From: Flavobacteriales bacterium
GTDB taxonomy: Bacteria > Bacteroidota > Bacteroidia > Flavobacteriales_E > Vicingaceae
DNA length: 5,644 nt
Assembly: GCA_003487525.1 (NCBI GenBank)
Contig: DNDT01000417.1
Location: forward strand, 1-5,644
Direction: 5' to 3'
Shown here: positions 1 to 5,541 of the stretch, piece by piece
How positions within the stretch are numbered: position 1 is the stretch's first letter
How the letters are laid out: the number at the start of each line of letters is the position of its first letter
Notes under the pieces: model-generated
The model's database searches: none
The model's input: the letters and a program-made list of their open reading frames with translations, nothing else
Told to the model about the DNA's origin: nothing
Translations under genes and position numbers: made by a program

Positions 1-1
1 G

Positions 2-634
2 GTAAAAATAATATGCGACAGTTTGGATAGTCATTGGTTTTGTCATGGACTCCGGGCCAGAAAAATTCAGGAACTTCAGGAGCATATAGTGGCTGCTATG
101 GCTGAGTTGGAAGCACTTGACTTGGGCAGGGGCTCCGAGTTTGTTAAAGGGAAAGTCAGCGTCTGCGATGATCTGGCATGGTGGTATTTGGATGATCGCA
201 TTGGCGGCATCTGCAACCACTCATCGAGAGCTCACATGAACAGTGACCTGCATCGATATCTTTTTGCTTCCTGCTTTGCTGAATATTATGGGCGGTCACC
301 CAAAATCCTGGAATTTCCAACACGGCTTTTGCCAAAGCATAAAAATGTAAGAAGCGGCCATTTCAACGACCGTTTTAAGGTTCAGTTGGCAATGCAGCCG
401 TCTACCACGATAACCAGTCATATCTCCAAAGATGGTCATTACTATATTCACTATGATCCAGCTCAGTGTCGGAGTTTGACTGTTCGTGAGGCGGCTCGGC
501 TACAGACATTTCCTGATAATTATTTTTTTGAAGGTAATCGTACTGAGCAATATGCGCAGGTAGGAAATGCTGTCCCCCCCCTGCTCGCCAGAGAAATTGC
601 TTCTGTTGTTGAGAAGATACTGAAGTCGATCTGA
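2..634 (+). CDS. DNA cytosine-C5 methyltransferase (Dcm family), C-terminal part
   Basis: This is the C-terminal part of an enzyme that transfers a methyl group from S-adenosylmethionine to carbon 5 of cytosine in a specific DNA site. The frame is open to the left edge, so the N-terminal half with the SAM-binding FxGxG and catalytic PCQ motifs lies outside. Visible are conserved motif VIII (TITSHISKDGHYYIHYD, about 407-457), motif IX (RSLTVREAARLQTFPDNYFF, from about 470) and motif X (QYAQVGNAVPPLLAREIA, from about 548). The stretch before motif VIII should be the target recognition domain, which sets sequence specificity and cannot be read off. The TTG at 23 is not a credible start because the coding frame continues upstream of it. 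A vsr gene follows after 9 bases, a standard pairing. The enzyme may be a solitary Dcm or the modification half of a restriction-modification system. Confidence 0.93.
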   Translation, partial: VKIICDSLDSHWFCHGLRARKIQELQEHIVAAMAELEALDLGRGSEFVKGKVSVCDDLAWWYLDDRIGGICNHSSRAHMNSDLHRYLFASCFAEYYGRSPKILEFPTRLLPKHKNVRSGHFNDRFKVQLAMQPSTTITSHISKDGHYYIHYDPAQCRSLTVREAARLQTFPDNYFFEGNRTEQYAQVGNAVPPLLAREIASVVEKILKSI

Positions 635-643
635 GTTTAGAAA

Positions 644-1063
644 ATGGACCGCCTGTCGAAAGAAAAGAGATCGTGGAACATGTCTTTGATTAAAGGACGC
701 GATACAAAACCAGAAATGATTGTCCGTAAAATGTTACACCGACTCGGGTATCGTTTTCGACTACACCGAAAAAATCTTCCAGGTACACCGGATATTGTTC
801 TACCTAAATATAATACCGTTATCTTTGTTCATGGATGCTTCTGGCACCGTCATGCTGGATGTCGTTATGCCTATAAACCAAAGAGCAGAGTTAATTTCTG
901 GCAGGATAAAATTCGTCAGAACATGGAGCGTGATAGAAAGGTGTCCCTGCAACTTAAAGAGCTCGGCTGGCAGGTAGAAATTATTTGGGAATGTGAGACG
1001 AAAAATAATGAAAAACTAGTACAACAGTTGACACGGTTATTCATTTGTAATGCAGCGCAGTAA
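644..1063 (+). CDS. vsr: Very short patch repair endonuclease Vsr
   Basis: Vsr nicks DNA 5' of the T in T:G mismatches that arise when 5-methylcytosine deaminates in the partner methyltransferase's site, starting very short patch repair. The 139-residue length is normal for the family. Family residues are in place: E24 in the DTKPE segment, D50 in LPGTPDIVL, and H63 and H68 in FVHGCFWHRH. The cysteines C65, C73 and C117 fit the structural zinc site, and the NMERDRK and ELGWQVEIIWEC blocks are typical. The ATG start aligns well with known Vsr N-termini, although the Shine-Dalgarno is weak (the GAG overlapping the upstream stop). The gap of 9 bases after the methyltransferase stop implies co-transcription and possibly translational coupling. 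The gene converges on the nuclease-like gene ending at 1126. Confidence 0.96.
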   Translation: MDRLSKEKRSWNMSLIKGRDTKPEMIVRKMLHRLGYRFRLHRKNLPGTPDIVLPKYNTVIFVHGCFWHRHAGCRYAYKPKSRVNFWQDKIRQNMERDRKVSLQLKELGWQVEIIWECETKNNEKLVQQLTRLFICNAAQ

Positions 1064-1125
1064 GGCAGACTGTAGGTTGTCGTATTGTCAAAAGGGAGAC
1101 AGGGGGGGGATTGAGGCTGCCGGGG

Positions 1126-1668
1126 CTACGGTTGGTGAATTAGGTTTGGAGTTAAGGTAATATTGTGTAGTCTTTGGGTTTGATTGATCAAATGCCCTAA
1201 GTCGCCTATTTTCTCTATTTGAACAAACAGCCTTTTGGGAATGACCCCAAACTGATCCCCGGTTCGGCCATTCACCCTTACTTCTCCACTGTTCAACGCC
1301 CGCATGGCGCTGATCCAGTACCACACTTCTCCCTGTTCTTCTTCCTGAAGATAGGCAAACCAAAACGGCAATCGTGTATACCACTCAAAAGCCAGAGCGC
1401 GGCGCAACTCCTCTAAGTTGAGGGTGAAACACTCGTTCGAGCATGCATAATTCTTGGCATCCACGGCAAGCATTCCCATCGATTCCAGTATTACGAGAAA
1501 ATCAGGCCGCTTAATTCTGCCGGTGAAGATTGAGGGAAAGGTTAAAGGCGATTGGCTGACAGGGATAAATCCTAATCGATTTCGTTGAAACCATGTGGTG
1601 AGTCTCTCTTCACCGACACTGCCTTTTTCTATAGATAGTGGTTTAGTGCTTGAAATAGTTTGTGACAT
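1126..1668 (-). CDS. Putative NERD/PD-(D/E)XK-like nuclease, possible restriction partner
   Basis: I do not recognise this 180-residue protein as a named family member. Its N-terminal third has the layout of a restriction-endonuclease-like (PD-(D/E)XK, NERD-type) domain. It shows a KGSVGEE helix with E20/E21, then KRPDFLVI with D56, then a hydrophobic strand ending in D70-A71-K72 (LAVDAKNY). That gives E, D and DxK in the right order and spacing for a metal-dependent nuclease core. The C-terminal half is rich in tryptophan and has no motif I can name. The ATG at 1668 is preceded by a good GGGAGA Shine-Dalgarno 6 bases away. The gene is convergent with the methyltransferase-vsr pair and divergent from a small regulator, so it could be the cognate restriction enzyme. 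That role is inference. The nuclease fold is moderately supported by motifs; no signal peptide or membrane segment is seen. Confidence 0.75.
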   Translation of the reverse strand: MSQTISSTKPLSIEKGSVGEERLTTWFQRNRLGFIPVSQSPLTFPSIFTGRIKRPDFLVILESMGMLAVDAKNYACSNECFTLNLEELRRALAFEWYTRLPFWFAYLQEEEQGEVWYWISAMRALNSGEVRVNGRTGDQFGVIPKRLFVQIEKIGDLGHLINQTQRLHNITLTPNLIHQP

Positions 1669-1822
1669 GTAGACTCTCCCTTGTTAAAATATCTGTTTTA
1701 GGAGGTCGAAAAGTCTTTTAAAAGGTCTAATTTGATCTCCTGTGGATTAAAATAACCCGCAAGTTAACCTTTCGCAAGTCTTTTTGATCTGTGGGAGGTT
1801 ATTTTGTTCTCGAGGAGTTCTT
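1669..1822. promoter_or_regulatory. Divergent control region with short direct repeats
   Basis: This 154-base AT-rich intergenic region lies between the divergent nuclease and regulator genes and should hold both promoters. CGCAAGT occurs twice in direct orientation at 1758-1764 and 1773-1779, each preceded by TAACC (1753-1757 and 1765-1769). A perfect palindrome CTTTTAAAAG lies at 1715-1724, flanked by AGGTC-like words at 1703-1707 and 1723-1727. TTTGATCT recurs at 1731-1738 and 1783-1790. Such repeats are candidate operators for the adjacent Cro/CI-type protein. I could not identify a convincing -35/-10 pair in either direction. Confidence 0.4.
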
Positions 1823-2026
1823 ATGGTTAAGTGTCATCTTTCCCGATTAATGGGTGAGCGGAAGTTGAAAATTGCTGATGTGGCAAGAGATACAGGCGTT
1901 AATAGAGGGACTATTACCCGCCTATACCAAGAAACGGCATCACGTATCGATCTGGAAGTTAGCGATGCGCTCTGCACTTATTTTGGCTGCACGATTGGCG
2001 AATTGTTTGAATTCAGCAAGGATTAG
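1823..2026 (+). CDS. Small Cro/CI (XRE)-type helix-turn-helix regulator
   Basis: This is a 67-residue DNA-binding protein made of essentially one Cro/CI-type helix-turn-helix domain. Residues 15-33 (LKIADVARDTGVNRGTITR) form the helix-turn-helix. The C-terminal LEVSDALCTYFGCTIGELF block is the usual helix 4-5 ending of this class (HTH_26-like). The ATG at 1823 is chosen because GAGGAG at 1812-1817 sits 5 bases upstream; the open frame extends to a TTG at 1784 without such a site. It is divergent from the nuclease-like gene, with repeats between them. It could therefore autoregulate and control that gene, as controller proteins do in some restriction-modification systems, or it could control the genes downstream. 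The fold is firm; the target is not known. Confidence 0.88.
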   Translation: MVKCHLSRLMGERKLKIADVARDTGVNRGTITRLYQETASRIDLEVSDALCTYFGCTIGELFEFSKD

Positions 2027-2059
2027 ATTGGTAGGGTAGTTCGTTTCGGTAAGCCCTCT

Positions 2060-2067
2060 GGAGGAGG
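2060..2067 (+). promoter_or_regulatory. Strong Shine-Dalgarno upstream of a small open frame
   Basis: GGAGGAGG ends 5 bases before tandem ATG codons at 2073 and 2076. It is one of the strongest ribosome-binding sequences in the window and is the main reason to take the small membrane peptide seriously. Confidence 0.5.
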
Positions 2068-2072
2068 ACGGT

Positions 2073-2258
2073 ATGATGTTCTCTTCTTGGAGTTTTCAAA
2101 GTCGGCTCGTTCGGGTCGGTTTCTTTTTTTCGTATTTATTTTTCGTTGTAAATTTTTTTATCAAAACCACCAGCTGGGACATTATTTGTCCTAGGTGCCC
2201 TGTTAGTATAAAAATGCAGGGGAGATGTGCCTCCATGGTGAGACGCTGTGGTTGTTAG
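2073..2258 (+). CDS. Possible small membrane peptide with cysteine-rich tail
   Basis: This 61-residue frame resembles nothing I recognise. After a short N-terminal segment with two arginines it has one hydrophobic stretch, about residues 15-30 (VGFFFSYLFFVVNFFI), long enough to span a membrane once. A basic tail follows with six cysteines, including CPRC and a terminal CGC. Support comes from an excellent GGAGGAGG ribosome-binding site at ideal spacing and a position on the same strand as its neighbours, ending 43 bases before the acetyltransferase start. Against it, the hydrophobic residues come from a T-rich stretch that would read as phenylalanine by chance, and the tail overlaps a region with promoter-like and hairpin features. 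It might be a leader peptide, a small toxin-like membrane protein, or not a gene. Confidence 0.3.
   Translation: MMFSSWSFQSRLVRVGFFFSYLFFVVNFFIKTTSWDIICPRCPVSIKMQGRCASMVRRCGC
2174..2194 (+). promoter_or_regulatory. Hairpin upstream of acetyltransferase gene
   Basis: CTGGGACA (2174-2181) and TGTCCTAG (2187-2194) form an 8-bp stem with one G-T wobble around a TTATT loop, and CAC/GTG can extend it across a bulge. No T-tract follows on the plus strand, so it is not an intrinsic terminator in that direction. It may be an operator-like inverted repeat or an RNA structure. Confidence 0.3.
2186..2212 (+). promoter_or_regulatory. Weak candidate promoter for the GNAT-HEAT-nuclease cluster
   Basis: TATAAA at 2207-2212 is a good -10 element. 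TTGTCC at 2186-2191 could serve as -35, but the 15-base spacer is short. The two elements overlap the right half of the hairpin at 2174-2194, which would allow repression. The position, about 90 bases before the acetyltransferase start, is reasonable. This is a sequence match only. Confidence 0.25.
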
Positions 2259-2301
2259 CGATTCTCGCCCTAAAAAAGATAACGTTAATAATGGAGATAT
2301 C

Positions 2302-2796
2302 ATGTCAGGTGAAACTGCGATCAGGTCAGCAAAAACTGGTGATTTTGAAGAAATAATTACTCTTTTTGAGAGTTGGGCGCCGCATGACTGGGACAAGGAG
2401 TTTGCTCGAAAGTATTTTGATCACTATTTCAATGATAAACGCAGAGAGTCTCACGATAAGGTTTTTGTCAAAATCGTTAGTGGCAAGATCGTTGGAGTTA
2501 TTGGTTACGTGCCGGACACTTACGGGACGCCAGGTGTTTTCTGGTTGGGATGGTTTTATGTTCAAAGGGAAGAGGTTGGTGCTGGGCATGGTCGGGATCT
2601 TTTGGGTTATGTTATTGATAAGCTTCGAGATGCTAAGGCAAGAAAGTTATATCTGGATACATCTACCGACGAGTTATATCTTCCTGCCCGGAGTTTGTAT
2701 GAAAGTATGGGGTTCGGCGAAGAAGCCACATTGAACGGTTATTACGGAAAGGGTGAGGCCCAACTCATCTATTGTTTAAATCTTTCAGCGAGGTGA
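2302..2796 (+). CDS. GNAT-family N-acetyltransferase
   Basis: This 164-residue protein is an acetyl-CoA-dependent acyltransferase of the GNAT superfamily; its acceptor cannot be told from sequence. It begins with the usual TAIRSAKTGDFEEIITLF (beta-1/alpha-1). KIVGVIGYV forms the central strand at about 62-70. The acetyl-CoA pyrophosphate-binding motif A is at about 86-104, with the glycine-rich GAGHGRDLL. The motif B-like ARSLYESMGF follows at 129-138, where Y133 is the common catalytic or CoA-contacting tyrosine. The ATG at 2302 is preferred because GGAG at 2293-2296 lies 5 bases upstream and homologous GNATs begin there; the frame extends upstream to a GTG at 2248 with no such site. Its stop is 3 bases before the HEAT gene start, so the two are likely translationally coupled. 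It could be an enzyme of a defence or toxin-antitoxin-like module, or an ordinary resistance-type acetyltransferase. Confidence 0.92.
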   Translation: MSGETAIRSAKTGDFEEIITLFESWAPHDWDKEFARKYFDHYFNDKRRESHDKVFVKIVSGKIVGVIGYVPDTYGTPGVFWLGWFYVQREEVGAGHGRDLLGYVIDKLRDAKARKLYLDTSTDELYLPARSLYESMGFGEEATLNGYYGKGEAQLIYCLNLSAR

Positions 2797-2799
2797 TTT

Positions 2800-3303
2800 A
2801 TGAGAAGGCAATTTACCCAAATACTGAGAGCAGATTTGGATTTATATATTGAATTATTGCAGGGAAAAGATTGTGAGCTAAAAGAGCTTGCCGCTTGGAA
2901 TCTAGGTCTTATAGGTGATGAGCGAGCCGTTAAGTTTTTGGTATCCTCAATAGTAAAAAGAGATCCATGCTGCATTGAAAAAGCTACTATTGCCCTTGGG
3001 CGAATTGGTAGTGGTGAATCCATTCCGGCCTTGATTAATTTATTGCTTGATTATGGTTTAGATGTCGATTGGCCTTATCTTCGATCATATGCTGCTCTCT
3101 CACTTGGTAGGATCAAGTCAGAAAAAGCTATTCCTGTTTTGGTTAAGGTTTTAAAAGACAAAAGTAGGTCAGTCAGAGCGAATGCAGTGAAGGCACTTGG
3201 GATAGTAGCTGGTAAATCAGTTAAAAATCATCTTTTACCATTGTTGGATGACGAAGATAATACTGTTTGCATGCTTACGGATAAAATCTTGAGTAGCTGC
3301 TGA
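2800..3303 (+). CDS. HEAT-repeat protein (PBS-lyase HEAT-like)
   Basis: This 167-residue protein consists almost wholly of paired helices of the HEAT type, a scaffold for binding proteins or sometimes nucleic acids. Four similar units are visible: AAWNLGLIGDERAVKFLVSS (about 31-50), ALGRIGSGESIPALINLL (65-82), AALSLGRIKSEKAIPVLVKV (98-117) and KALGIVAGKSVKNHLLPLL (131-149). Each carries the A-L-G-x-I-x-x-x-x-A-I-P-x-L pattern, degenerating toward the end. There is no added catalytic domain, signal peptide or membrane segment. The ribosome-binding AGGTGA overlaps the acetyltransferase stop codon, which strongly suggests coupled expression and a shared role. It may be the binding partner or specificity scaffold of the acetyltransferase or of the nuclease-like protein that follows; that is inference from position. 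Confidence 0.9.
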   Translation: MRRQFTQILRADLDLYIELLQGKDCELKELAAWNLGLIGDERAVKFLVSSIVKRDPCCIEKATIALGRIGSGESIPALINLLLDYGLDVDWPYLRSYAALSLGRIKSEKAIPVLVKVLKDKSRSVRANAVKALGIVAGKSVKNHLLPLLDDEDNTVCMLTDKILSSC

Positions 3304-3347
3304 AGCAGTCGTCGTAACAAAACACAGTAGTCCACAAAAGGCTTATT

Positions 3348-4031
3348 ATGAATGCAACTTTAAAAGACATCCATGATCAGATTTTGGCTCACTTTAGAGA
3401 AAAACAGCAAGATGTGTTTAATGTTATGGCACTTGGGTCGAACCTTGAGAAATGGTTCCAGGGTGAAATTATACTAGCTTTGATTAATCAGCGTGGTGCT
3501 AAGATAGTAAGCAGTGATTACCTGAATAAGGAGTCAGATGATGGTCATTCATGGGAAGAATGGTCAGCTATAGTCAAAGCTAATAAAGCTGTTGTGTCTG
3601 TTGAAGGTATGGTTTTCAAGGAGAAAGATGAAGGGCGAAAAGCTGATGTATATTATGAGGAAGATAATTTTGTAATGATTGTTGAGATTAAAATTTGTTG
3701 GCTAAGTGATGGTAACTTTAAAAACTCACCTGCCGTGGATGCTATTAAAAAAGATATAAAAAAACTTTCAAATCTTGACAAGAAATCATTGGTCAGTAGC
3801 CGGAAAAATAAAAATATATATAAATGTATAATGTTGTGTTGTGTAATTGGGAAAGACAATATCGGAGATTTATTAAAATCATTGACTAATGGTATCTTTT
3901 TTGAAAATTATTTATCTGACGATATTCATGATTTGTCTGAGGACTGTGCCAAGGAAATTAGAGGAGACTACCGAGATGAATATATTGATCCAATCAAGGA
4001 TTTTTACATTGTAACAATTCCTGTTGCATAG
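3348..4031 (+). CDS. Putative PD-(D/E)XK nuclease-fold protein, unknown family
   Basis: I do not recognise this 227-residue protein by name. Its middle shows a restriction-endonuclease-like signature. E34 and E40 lie in the helix LEKWFQGEIILAL. A strand with D100 (RKADVYYEEDNF) follows, then a hydrophobic strand ending in E113-I114-K115 (MIVEIKI). Next is an AIKKDIKKLSNL helix (132-143), like those that follow the catalytic ExK in many members of this fold. The order E...D-x12-E-x-K fits a metal-dependent nuclease core. The C-terminal third is acidic and uncharacterised. The ATG at 3348 is preceded only by a weak AAAGG. It follows the HEAT gene by 44 bases with no terminator between, so co-transcription is likely. 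The gene is strikingly AT-rich, around one-third G+C by eye, unlike the integrase beside it, a sign of separate acquisition. Confidence 0.72.
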   Translation: MNATLKDIHDQILAHFREKQQDVFNVMALGSNLEKWFQGEIILALINQRGAKIVSSDYLNKESDDGHSWEEWSAIVKANKAVVSVEGMVFKEKDEGRKADVYYEEDNFVMIVEIKICWLSDGNFKNSPAVDAIKKDIKKLSNLDKKSLVSSRKNKNIYKCIMLCCVIGKDNIGDLLKSLTNGIFFENYLSDDIHDLSEDCAKEIRGDYRDEYIDPIKDFYIVTIPVA

Positions 4032-4043
4032 GAACTATTGGTA

Positions 4044-4107
4044 CAGTGTGCAAGTTTGGTATTTCCCTGACATTCGGTCTTGGAGCAGTGTGTGCAGAGA
4101 TGGTATT
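4044..4107 (+). repeat. Imperfect direct repeat between nuclease and integrase ends
   Basis: CAGTGTGCAAGTTTGGTATT (4044-4063) recurs imperfectly as a 22-base copy at 4086-4107, starting CAGTGTGTGCAG and ending ATGGTATT. The repeats lie 42 bases apart in the 112-base gap between the convergent nuclease and integrase genes. They could be a relic of a small duplication or protein-binding sites. No intrinsic terminator is evident in the gap for either gene. Confidence 0.3.
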
Positions 4108-4143
4108 CACATGGCACATCTCATCTTGGCAGGGTGGTTCGTA

Positions 4144-5358
4144 TCAGTTCGCCCGTTGAAAGAGAATGATCTTCGCAGTCTGGCCTTCCGATTCAATACC
4201 GACAATCTGCCGTAACCTAAGATCCCATTTCCCAAGCGCCTGTCTTTTCTCGTTGTCATAGCTGTGGCGATTGTATACCGCCATGATCCCCTGAAGCTTA
4301 TGCCCTAAAACTCGCTCACCAATGATGTCGTCCACGCAGATTTCTGCGAGTCTGGTGCGTAGCGTTCGGCGTAGGTCGTGTGGGGTAAACTTTTCCTCAA
4401 AACCCATTTCCTGCCAATGCCTGGTAACAGCTCGTGAGAGGGCATGGGCGGTCATTGGGGTGTCCTCTTTATAGGAAGAGCGGAATACAAACGGGCTGTC
4501 GCTTGAGTATTGGCGAGCCTGTTCGATAATGTCCATAGCCAGTCCAGTTAGCGGAACCGTGTGGGGTTCCTGTCCTTTCATTCGCTCTGCAGGGATATTC
4601 CAGATATTGTCTTCGTCAATCTCCTCCCACCGCATTCCGGTAACTTCCCCGGGACGTTGTCCGGTAAGAAGGATCAGCTTTAAGGCCAGCTTGCTTAGTC
4701 GATAGATGTCTATTTCGATATTGTCCAGGTCGAGAGCATCCCAGAACAATTTGATCTCTTCGTTGTTCAAGACTCGGCTTCGTCCCTTTTCGGGCAGTTT
4801 TCTGATACGGGTGCAAGGTGAGTCATCGATTATGCCGCGCTCGGCAGCAAAGTTGAATAAACGTGATAATGCTCCGTGAACTCGATTTCTGGTGATGGGA
4901 GCTCGCTCGGCGATCTTGTCGAGCAGAAGAACGATATCGCGTCGTTTGACTTCGGCCACTTTACGTTTGCCCCAGGCGGGAACGACGTCTCGTTCCAGAA
5001 GTCCGCGAGTGCCTTTGCCGCTTCTTTTGTGCTGTAGTTCTCTTTCCCATAGCTCCTGGATAATATCGATGAAAGTGGGAGCAGCCTTATAGGCATTTCT
5101 GGCTTCTTGTTTGGCTGCGCCAGGATCTACTCCTCGCTGCATTTCAAGGATAGCTTCCGATGCTTTTTGACGTGCTTCGACAAGGGAGATGGCGGGGTAC
5201 TCGCCAAGAGTTATGCGCTTGGCTACCCCCTCAAAGTTGTATTTGAGGAACCATTTTTTCTTCTTGCCGATACGAATTCCGAGGCCATTTTTGTCCCAAA
5301 GTTCGATTCTCTTGCTGGATCTTGGCGTAAAACGCTGCAACTGTAATTCGGTAAGCAT
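4144..5358 (-). CDS. Tyrosine recombinase integrase (P4-like, DUF4102 N-terminus)
   Basis: This is a 404-residue site-specific recombinase that integrates and excises the element at a tRNA gene. Residues 1-90 form the arm-type DNA-binding domain (GLGIRIG, KKKWFLKYNF, KRITLGEYPAISLVEAR). Residues about 95-185 form the core-binding SAM-like domain. From about 195 is the catalytic domain with R235 (TGQRPGEV), K261, H327 and R330 (HDLRR), H353 (LGHK) and the nucleophile Y362 (VYNRHSY). All catalytic residues are present, so it should be active. The ATG at 5358 is chosen because it aligns with family starts and has AGGACGG upstream. A longer frame from 5457 would start inside the -10 element and translate the tandem repeats. 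The gene reads away from the attachment site at about 5542-5586, as is usual for integrases of tRNA-targeting islands. Confidence 0.96.
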   Translation of the reverse strand: MLTELQLQRFTPRSSKRIELWDKNGLGIRIGKKKKWFLKYNFEGVAKRITLGEYPAISLVEARQKASEAILEMQRGVDPGAAKQEARNAYKAAPTFIDIIQELWERELQHKRSGKGTRGLLERDVVPAWGKRKVAEVKRRDIVLLLDKIAERAPITRNRVHGALSRLFNFAAERGIIDDSPCTRIRKLPEKGRSRVLNNEEIKLFWDALDLDNIEIDIYRLSKLALKLILLTGQRPGEVTGMRWEEIDEDNIWNIPAERMKGQEPHTVPLTGLAMDIIEQARQYSSDSPFVFRSSYKEDTPMTAHALSRAVTRHWQEMGFEEKFTPHDLRRTLRTRLAEICVDDIIGERVLGHKLQGIMAVYNRHSYDNEKRQALGKWDLRLRQIVGIESEGQTAKIILFQRAN

Positions 5359-5385
5359 ATGTTTTTCCGTCCTGAAACCCCAAAA

Positions 5386-5420
5386 AATTGGGTCACGAAT
5401 TGGGTCACAAAATTGCGTGA
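5386..5420. repeat. Tandem 12-base repeats in integrase leader
   Basis: AATTGGGTCACG (5386-5397) and AATTGGGTCACA (5398-5409) are adjacent direct repeats differing only at the last base. A degenerate third copy, AATTGCGTGA, follows at 5411-5420. The spacing of 12-13 bases is close to one helical turn. They lie between the integrase promoter and start codon and are good candidates for integrase arm-type sites or a regulator's binding sites. Confidence 0.6.
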
Positions 5421-5455
5421 ATAACAATGAAATGCATCGGGCAGTGCTGATTGTC

Positions 5456-5484
5456 ATTTAACAAAATTTTGTACGGAAAGTCAA
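5456..5484 (-). promoter_or_regulatory. Sigma-70-type promoter of the integrase gene
   Basis: Read on the minus strand, TTGACT (5484-5479) is followed after exactly 17 bases by TTAAAT (5461-5456). These match 5 of 6 and 4 of 6 consensus positions. The predicted transcript would start near 5449 and give a leader of about 90 bases that holds the tandem repeats. No other pair this good is seen upstream of the integrase. Confidence 0.6.
5461..5472. promoter_or_regulatory. 12-bp perfect palindrome in the integrase promoter spacer
   Basis: ACAAAATTTTGT is fully self-complementary and lies between the -35 and -10 elements of the integrase promoter, touching the -10. A dimeric protein bound here would block RNA polymerase, so it is a candidate operator controlling integration or excision. 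The small Cro/CI-type protein of this element is one possible ligand; that is inference. Confidence 0.45.
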
Positions 5485-5497
5485 GTGCTTATGCAGC

Positions 5498-5515
5498 GTT
5501 CTGGGGTGTTCTGGG
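5498..5515 (+). repeat. Short direct repeat next to the attachment site
   Basis: GTTCTGGG occurs at 5498-5505 and 5508-5515, spaced 10 bases or about one helical turn, some 30 bases from the tRNA fragment. It may be an integrase or accessory-protein binding site within the att region, but it is short enough to be chance. Confidence 0.3.
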
Positions 5516-5541
5516 AGGCTCTGCTTTCGGCATTTTTTGGG

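Noticed and set aside
1088..1384. Minus-strand frame overlapping the nuclease-like gene
   Set aside because: It is an out-of-frame shadow of the longer gene at 1126-1668, which has a Shine-Dalgarno and a nuclease-like motif pattern.
2170..2200. Integron attC site suggested by the hairpin before the GNAT gene
   Set aside because: No paired RYYYAAC/GTTRRRY core sites are seen and the genes are not separated by further such elements.
3297..3308. CTGC-TGAA-GCAG hairpin at the end of the HEAT gene as a terminator
   Set aside because: The stem is only 4 bp and no T-tract follows, so readthrough into the next gene is expected.
4097..4122. GAGATG/CATCTC inverted repeat as a terminator between the convergent genes
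   Set aside because: The stem is only 6 bp with a 14-base loop and no T-tract follows on either strand.
5359..5457. N-terminal extension of the integrase to an ATG at 5457
   Set aside because: The added 33 residues are not typical of the family, translate the tandem repeats, and would start inside the predicted -10 element; the ATG at 5358 has a Shine-Dalgarno and aligns with family starts.
4892..5461. Plus-strand open frames opposite the integrase (4892-5092, 5107-5346, 5189-5461)
   Set aside because: They are antisense to a well-supported integrase, have no recognisable domains and lack good ribosome-binding sites.
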